Assembly (NCBI GenBank): GCA_965222175.1
Contig: OZ244938.1
Span: 372,001-436,000 of the forward strand
DNA length: 64,000 nt
Reading direction: 5' to 3'
Source of the DNA: NORP240 sp965222175
Lineage (GTDB): Bacteria > Pseudomonadota > Gammaproteobacteria > Pseudomonadales > Pseudohongiellaceae
Position numbers and translations under genes: made by a program. The notes beneath the pieces are model-generated. The model made no database searches and was not told where the DNA came from. It saw only the letters and a list, made by a program, of their open reading frames with translations. Position 1 is the first letter of the stretch. Every line of letters starts with the position of its first letter. This document shows positions 26,266-33,793 of this stretch, piece after piece.

Positions 26266-27468
26266 ATGAATTCCGTTGAAAAATGGTTACTGCCCGAGGG
26301 TGTCGAGGAGATACTCCCGGATGAGGCCCATGTGCTTGAAACTTTCCGGCGGGGGATACTGGATCTTTACCGGAGCTGGGGCTATCAACTGGTGATGACG
26401 CCGTTTGTGGAGTACCTCGATTCCCTGCTGGTCGGCACGTCACATGACCTGGATCTCCATACGTTCAAGGTTACCGATCAACTCAGCGGCCGCATGATGG
26501 GAATCAGGGCGGACATGACTCCCCAGGTAGCCCGGATTGATGCACATTGTCTGAATCGGAACGGTCCGGTGCGGCTCTGTTATGCCGACAGTGTTCTTCA
26601 TACCCGGCCGCGGGGATTGTTGACATCACGGGTGCCTTTCCGGGTTGGTGCCGAGCTATTTGGTCATGCCGGGGTGGAAGCCGACGTGGAACTTATCTGC
26701 CTGATGCTGGAAACGCTGCGTCTCGCAGACATTCGCAATATCCACCTGGTCCTGGGACACGTCGGAATTTTCCGAACCCTGGTTGCAGAAGCGCAGCTTG
26801 ATGAGGATATCGAGGCGACCCTGTTTGACCTGGTACAGCGCAAGGCTTACGCAGAAATCGATTCCCTGCTGCAGGCTGCTGTGGATAACAGTAAATTGCG
26901 GCAGATGCTGTATCACGTCACGCGACTCAGTGGCGATGCCGAAACTCTTGATCATGCCTTGCAGGTTTTTGCAGATGCCCCTGCCGCGGTTCGCAGTGAG
27001 CTTGCCGAATTGGAAGCCATCGCCAGCGGCGTGAATCGACAGGCGGCGGACGTCACTCTTTGTTTTGACCTTTGCGAATTACGTGGCTACGAGTATCACA
27101 CGGGTATTGTATTTGCCGCCTACACACCAGAAAACGGCAGGGCCGTGGCCAAGGGCGGACGGTACGACGATATCGGGAAAGTTTTTGGTAGAGCCAGGCC
27201 GGCATCAGGATTCGATTGCGACCTGAAGGTACTGTCCAGGCTGACACACAAGACTTTCAGGCGACCCAGCGGAATTCTGGCGCCGATGACGACTGATGCG
27301 GAGCTGCCGAAGTTGATCAGTGAACTTCGTGGCGCGGGTGAAACCGTTATCGTTAATTTTTCATCGGATCAGCCTGGTGTCGATGACGGGAAAGAATTGG
27401 GCTGTGACCGATATCTGACCAGGCAGTCAGGTAAATGGGTTGTAAAGGAATTTGCCCAGGATCAGTGA
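26266..27468 (+). CDS. hisZ: ATP phosphoribosyltransferase regulatory subunit
   Basis: 400 residues, a class II aminoacyl-tRNA-synthetase-like (HisRS paralogue) protein. WLLPEGVEEILPDEA at the start, GRMMGIRADMTPQVARID, HTRPRGL, and CELRGYEYHTGIVFAAY with VAKGGRYDDIG are HisZ motifs. It activates the short HisG in histidine biosynthesis. It sits directly upstream of purA, the usual order. It is not HisS, since it lacks the anticodon-binding domain. Confidence 0.94.
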   Translation: MNSVEKWLLPEGVEEILPDEAHVLETFRRGILDLYRSWGYQLVMTPFVEYLDSLLVGTSHDLDLHTFKVTDQLSGRMMGIRADMTPQVARIDAHCLNRNGPVRLCYADSVLHTRPRGLLTSRVPFRVGAELFGHAGVEADVELICLMLETLRLADIRNIHLVLGHVGIFRTLVAEAQLDEDIEATLFDLVQRKAYAEIDSLLQAAVDNSKLRQMLYHVTRLSGDAETLDHALQVFADAPAAVRSELAELEAIASGVNRQAADVTLCFDLCELRGYEYHTGIVFAAYTPENGRAVAKGGRYDDIGKVFGRARPASGFDCDLKVLSRLTHKTFRRPSGILAPMTTDAELPKLISELRGAGETVIVNFSSDQPGVDDGKELGCDRYLTRQSGKWVVKEFAQDQ

Positions 27469-27532
27469 CTGCATACCTCGCCAAGGTTAATGTTGAAATA
27501 TTATCAAAACCAGTAAAAGTGAGCTGCCGGGA

Positions 27533-28816
27533 ATGGGAAAAAGTGTAGTTGTATTGGGCACCCAATGGGGTGACGAGGGTAAAGGGAAAATAGTAGACCT
27601 GTTGACCGATCAGGCAAAAGTTGTCGTGCGATTCCAGGGCGGCCACAACGCCGGTCATACCCTGGTTATCGACGGGGAGAAGACGGTTCTGCATCTTCTG
27701 CCTTCGGGTATCCTGCGAGACGGCGTGGATTGTCTCATCGGCAATGGCGTCGTATTGAGTCTCGAGGCCCTCTGGCAGGAAATTTCCGAGCTGGAGGCAA
27801 GGGGCATTCCAGTCACCCGGCGGCTGCGGATCAGTGGCGCCTGTCCGTTGATATTACCTACGCATATTGCACTGGACCAGGCCCGGGACGTGAGGCTGGG
27901 AACCACCGGTCGAGGTATCGGTCCAGCCTATGAGGACAAGGCGGCCAGGCGCGGAATTCGACTTGCCGAGGCACTTGTGGAGGAGCAGTTTACTGCAAAA
28001 CTCGAAGGCCTGATGGATTACCACAATTTTATCCTGGAAAAATACTTCGGCGCAGATCCGGTGGACTTTCAACAGACGCTTGACAGGAGCCTGGAGCTGA
28101 TCCAGCTTGTGAGGCCCATGGTGGGCGATGCAGTTGATCGACTTCACCACCATCGCAAACTTGGGGAGGATATCCTGTTCGAAGGAGCCCAGGGATCCTT
28201 GCTGGATATCGATCACGGGACTTATCCGTTCGTGACGTCGTCCAATACCACGGCAGGTGGAACTGCCACCGGAAGTGGCTACGGTCCACTGTATCTTGAC
28301 TACGTGCTGGGTATTACCAAGGCCTATGCGACTCGTGTTGGCACCGGACCATTCCCCACGGAATTGTTCGATGATACCGGTACGCACCTGGCCAGCGTGG
28401 GACATGAAAAAGGCGCTACTACCGGTCGAGACAGGCGCTGCGGATGGTTCGATGCGGCGGCGGTTAAACATGCGATCAGGGTTAACAGTGTATCCGGAAT
28501 CTGCCTGACCAAGCTGGATGTGCTGGATGGCCTGGAGACGGTCAAGGTATGCACGGGATATCGTGGTGATGGTGACAATGACAGCGTATCCGCCTGGCTG
28601 ATGAACGTCGACGGTCCCGGTGCTCCGCAGCCGGTGTATGAAGAACTGCCCGGCTGGGATGATTCGACGGCGGGAATAAAGGAAATCGAACAACTACCCG
28701 AGAATGCCCGTGCCTATATCCGGTTTATTGAAGATCATGTAGAGGCACCCGTAGACATTATTTCCACCGGACCCGACCGGTCCGAAACAATCGTACTCCG
28801 GCATCCATTCGACTGA
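27533..28816 (+). CDS. purA: Adenylosuccinate synthase
   Basis: 427 residues. VVLGTQWGDEGKGKIVDLL with the catalytic Asp and P-loop, GGHNAGHTLV, TTGRGIGPAYEDKAARRGIR, FEGAQGSLLDIDHGTYPFVTSSNT (in pieces) and GATTGRDRRCGWFD are diagnostic. It converts IMP to adenylosuccinate using GTP and aspartate. The usual downstream genes (rnr, rlmB) are absent here; a transposase follows instead. Confidence 0.98.
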   Translation: MGKSVVVLGTQWGDEGKGKIVDLLTDQAKVVVRFQGGHNAGHTLVIDGEKTVLHLLPSGILRDGVDCLIGNGVVLSLEALWQEISELEARGIPVTRRLRISGACPLILPTHIALDQARDVRLGTTGRGIGPAYEDKAARRGIRLAEALVEEQFTAKLEGLMDYHNFILEKYFGADPVDFQQTLDRSLELIQLVRPMVGDAVDRLHHHRKLGEDILFEGAQGSLLDIDHGTYPFVTSSNTTAGGTATGSGYGPLYLDYVLGITKAYATRVGTGPFPTELFDDTGTHLASVGHEKGATTGRDRRCGWFDAAAVKHAIRVNSVSGICLTKLDVLDGLETVKVCTGYRGDGDNDSVSAWLMNVDGPGAPQPVYEELPGWDDSTAGIKEIEQLPENARAYIRFIEDHVEAPVDIISTGPDRSETIVLRHPFD

Positions 28817-28867
28817 GCGCGGCGCGGCGGAATGCGCCAGTCCGGTATTGCACTTCACGGCACAATT

Positions 28868-28882
28868 AATTGAAGTTCAATT
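28868..28882. repeat. Short palindrome upstream of the transposase
   Basis: AATTGAA-G-TTCAATT is a perfect palindrome in the 219-bp gap between purA and the transposase, followed by another TTGAATTCCAA. It could be part of a promoter or of the element's left end. Confidence 0.35.
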
Positions 28883-29035
28883 AGTTGAATTCCAAGGGAA
28901 AATCACTACAATCGATAATTCGCCCTCGAAAAAGGTGATTTTTTCTGCCTGGAGGCCGCCATATCAGAACAAGAATCAGTCCCCGACTCAGCGTATCAGC
29001 GGGGAAAATAAACTGGGAAGAGTGCCCTTCGGCTG

Positions 29036-30136
29036 ATGACCCGTGCCAGGAATCAACAGGTATCACTTGATGATACGCCTTATTATCACTGCATCTCACG
29101 TTGTGTGAGACGTGCTTACCTTTGTGGTGATGATCCGGTCAGCGGCGAGAATTTCGATCACCGGAAGGTCTGGTTGGTTGAACGAATGAAGCAGCTAGCC
29201 TCGGTATTTTCCGTGGATATTTGTGCCTATGCCGTGATGAGTAACCACTATCACCTGGTACTTCATGTAAATCAGAAACTGGCTGACAGCTGGACCCAGG
29301 ACGAAGTCATTCAAAGATGGACCAGGCTGTTCAGCAGAAACGCGGCTGCGCTGGAAACAATCGCCGCCAATCGTTCCAGTAAATCTGCCCGCGAACAGCG
29401 CCGCCGACTCATCGAGCAATGGCGGGATCGACTCAAGGATATCAGCTGGTTTATGCGTTGCCTCAATGAAACGATTGCCCGCCGGGCCAACCGGGAAGAT
29501 GACTGCACCGGTCGATTCTGGGAAGGACGTTTCAAGAGCCAGGCGTTGCTGGATGATAAAGCGCTGATTACGTGTATGGCCTATGTGGACCTGAATCCCG
29601 TGCGCGCTTACTTGAGTGCAACGCCTGAGGAAAGTGATTTTACTTCGATTCAGGAAAGGCTGGTCAGTCATGCCAGGCGGTTAAAAAAACGTTCACGCGA
29701 TCAAAGCACCATGCTGAAACACTACCAGCACTACTTTGAAAGTAACAGAAAATTGAAAACGGCCGGTGCTCGACTGATGGGATTTCAATCCGGTCAGTTG
29801 CAAAGTGAATTCACCGGTGCTGACCACTGCCTGCCCATCAGTCAGGCCGCCTATTTCGACCTGGTGGCATGGAGTGCCGCCAGCCTCACCGCCAACAGGA
29901 CGAAAGCTGTTCTGGATATGGAATATCAAGCTGGTGAACGGCTGGGGGATGTCGGTATCAAATCGGCTGACTGGCTTGATGCAGTTACGTCGTTTCATAA
30001 ATTCTTCTACCAGGCAGCAGGTGACCCAGGCTCGTTGATCAAGTACCAGGCCAGCAGGGCGAAAGCCAGGCTTGTACGGTTTAAAAACAAGTGGGTAAGA
30101 GGAATAAAGCCCGCTACCAGACTGTTTGGAACCTGA
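29036..30136 (+). mobile_element. REP-associated tyrosine transposase (IS200-like HUH family)
   Basis: 366-residue protein of the Y1-transposase (COG1943) superfamily. It has an early TPYYHCISRCVRRAYLC, the metal-binding HUH motif MSNHYHLVLHV at His71/His73, WEGRFKSQALLDD and YVDLNPVRAYL, as in RAYT proteins that act on REP hairpins. The C-terminal 150 residues are an extension not needed for catalysis. It stands alone without a TnpB. Hairpins and GGGTGTCC repeats lie just downstream, plausible substrates. Single-copy domesticated RAYTs are common, so it need not be an active IS. Confidence 0.85.
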
Positions 30137-30205
30137 CCCGGATACCGGCTCCACAACCAAGCTTCCCGCCCCGCGAAACCCCCACAAAACTGTCACCAAT
30201 AATAA

Positions 30206-30237
30206 ACCGGCACTGCCGGTAGCCGCCGGGTAGGCGG
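30206..30237. repeat. Two adjacent REP-like hairpins
   Basis: ACCGGC-ACT-GCCGGT (30206-30220) and CCGCC-GGGTA-GGCGG (30223-30237) are back-to-back perfect stems about 70 bp after the transposase. Paired GC-rich hairpins of this size are what RAYT enzymes recognise. Whether the pair recurs in the genome cannot be seen here. Confidence 0.5.
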
Positions 30238-30314
30238 AATAGCCAAACTGCGCCTGACGAAAGTGCCAGAAGCGTAACCCGTTGCTACATCAATCATCTG
30301 GAATCTTAAAATTA

Positions 30315-30380
30315 GGGACACCCAAATAAATAACTAAGTAAATTTATATGGGTGTCCTTTAATATTTAATATGGGTGTCC
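30315..30380. repeat. GGGTGTCC repeat cluster downstream of the transposase
   Basis: GGACACCCA at 30316-30324 is the inverted copy of TGGGTGTCC at 30349-30357 and again at 30372-30380, separated by very AT-rich DNA. The inverted pair could form a hairpin with a 24-nt loop. I recall this motif near RAYT-type transposases in other gammaproteobacteria, but cannot check it here. Confidence 0.6.
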
Positions 30381-30632
30381 TGTAATATTCTTATTTTCCA
30401 TCATTACCAGATATTGTTTGACAAGTAAGTTTTTACACTATATGTTGCGCGTTAAGACGTTTTGACGTGTCTCGATTTATCTGTCCCGTTGTGCCAATTG
30501 GTCATGGCGGGGATCGCAACCGGTAGCAATGGCTGAGCACGTCAAAAGGTAAAAGGCGTAGTTGATCCGATGGCGACATTGCGGATCTCAACAATAACAT
30601 CGATTCGATTCAGCCTTTTCAGGGGTATACTC

Positions 30633-30824
30633 ATGAGTAAATTCGCACGGGCAACGAGCCTGGAATCACTCGATAAGGCAGTCAGCCGGGCCGCCGATGA
30701 AAATGATCTTTCCCATGCCGAGAAAATGTTTCTGAAAGAGAAACTGGAAAGTGAGATTCGGGTAAAACTGGCAGAATTTGCCAATGAGATTTCCCAGGCG
30801 CGCAAGCTGCGGAAAAATCAGTGA
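30633..30824 (+). CDS. Small helical protein, unknown function
   Basis: 63 residues from ATG 30633, with AGGGG 8 nt upstream; the frame opens at 30570 but the upstream part lacks a ribosome site. The whole sequence is predicted helical and highly charged (KAVSRAADENDLSHAEKMFLKEKLESEIRV, read in two pieces), with an even codon bias like its neighbours. No family recognised. The 495 bp before it hold the repeats described above and no other gene I can support. Confidence 0.5.
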   Translation: MSKFARATSLESLDKAVSRAADENDLSHAEKMFLKEKLESEIRVKLAEFANEISQARKLRKNQ

Positions 30825-31126
30825 AGCGATCTAATCCCGAACAGTTGGACCAGGGCGAAGAAAGAATAAATTGCCAGTAATTGTTGGCAACTACTCGTTT
30901 GAAATTTCAGGCAGTTCCACCTGATTGCCGACCGGCAATCCTCTAAGAAACCTCTGATCAATTGACCTCAAGACAACCTTAACTGGTCTTGATCCCGGAA
31001 CACATCAAGCCATAACTGAACTCATGCCCGGCAGTGTGTGCAGAGACTTCCTATAAGAGTCTGGCGTTTCTTCGATTTCGGCAGTGAAGACTATCGAACA
31101 GTTTCTCCAGCGGGCATCACCATGCT
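30825..31126. other. Intergenic region with two small hairpins
   Basis: No gene seen. TTGCCA...TGGCAA near 30870-30890 and GATTGCC-GACC-GGCAATC at 30923-30940 are short stems that could end the small-protein transcript. The rest is unremarkable and separates convergent genes. Confidence 0.4.
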
Positions 31127-31681
31127 CTAACTCTTTTTTTTGTCATGAGCATGGATATTCAGGGGAGCCATGGCTCGATCCAGAATAGACAGAACCGTCG
31201 ATAACACCAGTAGCCAGGCGAACACGAAAACCGCCGCTGTAAGAATGCTGGCCATTTCGGTGAAAACCGGCAGGCCCGAGCAGGCAAGAATCAGGATGGG
31301 AACGAAGTATAGAATCCCGTTCCATCGACCCAATCTGTTCATATGTAGTTGTTTTTCATGGTAAAAATAGTGAGAATCCAGTACATACTGCGAAAACGCG
31401 ATAACGATCAGAACAGGCAGAATCGGCGTTACAAAACCGGCATAGGCAGCACCGGCCAGACAGGAAGTGACAAACACGAAATCGGTGCTGTGATCGAAAA
31501 GCTGGCCTCGGGGTGAAGCAGAGCCAGTAAGTCGCGCGACCTTGCCATCGTAGTAATCAGTCAGCATGGCAACCAGTACGAGTATCAGCAATACTATCGG
31601 CGACAACATCAAGATTTCGCCAAGACCCAACGCCGTCGGAATAGCGATGAGCAGGCGAATTGCCGTAAGCAGGTTTGCCAT
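31127..31681 (-). CDS. CDP-alcohol phosphatidyltransferase
   Basis: 184 residues, several membrane helices. The family motif D-G-x2-A-R-x8-G-x3-D-x3-D is exact: DGKVAR at 45-50, Gly59, Asp63 and Asp67. Such enzymes transfer a phosphatidyl group from CDP-diacylglycerol to an alcohol (glycerol-3-phosphate, inositol phosphate, serine and so on); the acceptor is not predictable. The first base of its start codon is the last base of the upstream membrane-protein gene, so the three minus-strand genes form one operon. The C-terminus is basic (HDKKKS). Confidence 0.85.
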   Translation of the reverse strand: MANLLTAIRLLIAIPTALGLGEILMLSPIVLLILVLVAMLTDYYDGKVARLTGSASPRGQLFDHSTDFVFVTSCLAGAAYAGFVTPILPVLIVIAFSQYVLDSHYFYHEKQLHMNRLGRWNGILYFVPILILACSGLPVFTEMASILTAAVFVFAWLLVLSTVLSILDRAMAPLNIHAHDKKKS

Positions 31682-32658
31682 CAGCTGCTGAACAGTTCGC
31701 GCTGGGCCCGACGCCAGAACAATACGCCTATCAGGGCATTGAACAGTATGAAAAAGTTGTGCTGAACAAAACCGAATGCGGCCATTTGTCCTTCATTTTC
31801 CGGAAATAGAATTACCCAGAAAGTTATGGCCGCTGCGCGCATGGGAGTGGGAACTGTTGCAGCAAAGAAGATTACCGGGAGATAACCCAGCAGAGACAGG
31901 AACGAGGCTTCAACGCCAAACAGTGTCAGCGCAATCGTGTATACAAAGACGGCCGTCAATAGTGCAGGTGACCGTAACAGAAAAAACAGCACGTAGTGCT
32001 TCAGGGATGCCAGTTTGAACGCATGCAGAATTCGCCGATTGCGCAGTTCGTTTCCGGGCATGATTACACCGCGGAAATACAGGAGCCAGACAATGAAAAC
32101 CAGCAGGCCGCCGACGGCGATATAGGGAATGATATTGAACACGTCAGGCAGGTTGCTGCTGCTGAAGAAGAAACCGATGGTTGCCCAGATCAACAGGTAG
32201 AACATTTCGCAGAACATGATGAACAGCATTACCGAGCCGACTTCCCAACCGGGTACACCGTCCCGTTTATTCAGGTAGTAGGCCATCGCACCTTTACCTA
32301 TCTGCTCGTTAAACACCGAAATTATGTACGCACTGGCACGAATGGGCAGGATGTCGCGATATCGGATCGGTTCGATGAACCAGGTTAGCGCCCGGGACAC
32401 AACCAGTGTATCTATAAGAAAGTAGAGAAAGGAATAGGCGATCATCAACAGTAACCAGGGAATCCACTGTACGTTCGCGAACACCTGGGTCATGTATTCG
32501 ATCAGGCTGAGACCTTCCCGGGCCGCGGCACCGTCGAGGCGAAAATACAGGTAGATAAAGCAGCCAATGGTGATCAGTGTAAAGACTACGCGGCCGGACT
32601 TGTTGGGCTTTCGAGCAGCAGCCTGCTCTTCTACTGCAGTTTGTGAGGGCTCAGTCAT
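31681..32658 (-). CDS. Multi-pass membrane protein, resembles the LPG-synthase flippase-type domain
   Basis: 325 residues with about eight hydrophobic helices. The spacing of helices and motifs such as ASAYIISVFNEQIGKGAMAYYL and VPTPMRAAAITFWVILFP recall the UPF0104/lysylphosphatidylglycerol synthase transmembrane domain, which moves lipids across membranes. The similarity is one of pattern, not proof. It is coupled to both neighbours: 4-bp overlap with the SDR gene and 1-bp overlap with the phosphatidyltransferase gene. Confidence 0.55.
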   Translation of the reverse strand: MTEPSQTAVEEQAAARKPNKSGRVVFTLITIGCFIYLYFRLDGAAAREGLSLIEYMTQVFANVQWIPWLLLMIAYSFLYFLIDTLVVSRALTWFIEPIRYRDILPIRASAYIISVFNEQIGKGAMAYYLNKRDGVPGWEVGSVMLFIMFCEMFYLLIWATIGFFFSSSNLPDVFNIIPYIAVGGLLVFIVWLLYFRGVIMPGNELRNRRILHAFKLASLKHYVLFFLLRSPALLTAVFVYTIALTLFGVEASFLSLLGYLPVIFFAATVPTPMRAAAITFWVILFPENEGQMAAFGFVQHNFFILFNALIGVLFWRRAQRELFSS

Positions 32659-33548
32659 TTTTCTTCCAGAATTTTATTCAGAGTGTCGTTTAGTGGGGTA
32701 AGTGTCACGCCAAGCTCGTCCGCGTCGTTGTGAGGGACAGATTCATCGGTCGTAATGACGTCGATCACGGCAGGCGTGATACCGCCTCCCTTTATCATGC
32801 TGCTAACGGCTGCACCAAGTTTGGCACTCCAGACCGGAACCGTGGCTATGGTAACGTCGTTTCCCTTCAGACTGGCCAGTTTCCTGATCAGCTCACGGTA
32901 CGGAATTGCCTCTGGACCTACCATTTCCAGCGTGCGGCTGGTCTGCGGCGGTTGTCGACAGCAATTCAGTACCGCCTGGCCAAGATCATCAACATCCAGC
33001 GGATGCATGGTGTAGTTACCGCCCCCCAGCAGCTTGGCTTTTGGCTGTGAAGCGGCCCACAGAACAGAATCCGCTCCGGCGGTTCCCCGACCCAGTAACA
33101 AAGGCGTACGGATAATGGTCGATGTGATACCGGAGGCGGTTATCACCTTTTCCGCCTCACCCTTGGATCGAAAATAGGGATTGGACGCCTTGTCTTCGGC
33201 ACCAATAACACTAATGAAAACAATGTGTTCTACCCCTGCCTCGGAGGCGGCCGCAACAACTGCTGCAGTTGCATCAACATTGGCAGCCTGGTACTTGCTG
33301 TGCTTGCTCTCGATCAGAATACCCGCCAGGTGAACGACTGCCCTACAGCCATCGAATGCCGCGGACAGATTGCTGACATCGCTGTAGCTGATTGTCCGGG
33401 GGGTGATCCGTTCAGAGGTGGGCAGTGCGGCAAAGGCTGATTCCGACCGGACTCCGGCCATGGCTTCAAATTCGTCGCTGTCGGCAATCTTGTTCAACAG
33501 GTTGATGCCGACGCTGCTGTTAGCCCCGGTAATGGCAATCTTGATCAT
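32655..33548 (-). CDS. NAD(P)-dependent epimerase / atypical SDR
   Basis: 297 residues with Rossmann motif ITGANSSVGINLL, DAAFDG-type AAFDGCRAVVHLAG, then VEHIVFISVIGA and FRSKGEAEKVITASGITSTIIR typical of atypical extended SDRs (NmrA/NDUFA9-like). The canonical YxxxK is replaced by FRSKGEAE with the Lys kept. It leads the three-gene operon. Substrate unknown; a lipid head group or nucleotide sugar is a guess from the operon partners. Confidence 0.78.
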   Translation of the reverse strand: MIKIAITGANSSVGINLLNKIADSDEFEAMAGVRSESAFAALPTSERITPRTISYSDVSNLSAAFDGCRAVVHLAGILIESKHSKYQAANVDATAAVVAAASEAGVEHIVFISVIGAEDKASNPYFRSKGEAEKVITASGITSTIIRTPLLLGRGTAGADSVLWAASQPKAKLLGGGNYTMHPLDVDDLGQAVLNCCRQPPQTSRTLEMVGPEAIPYRELIRKLASLKGNDVTIATVPVWSAKLGAAVSSMIKGGGITPAVIDVITTDESVPHNDADELGVTLTPLNDTLNKILEEK

Positions 33549-33793
33549 GCAGTGGGTTGTCCTATTGCTTCGGTGTCCAGTTCAATTCAATGCAGGGAAT
33601 TGGCCTGCCATGGGATGAACCCGTATGGGCGGTGGCTGGTACGCTGCAGAATTCCAGAAGTTCGCCATTATAGTGGCTCGGAGTCTGATATACGACTACT
33701 CCCTTGACAATGAGCAAAGTTGGGAGGTGGCATTATCGATTCAAGACCCGAATGTTTTCCGGAGAAGCTGGCTGCCACCCGGGTTGACAGTCG

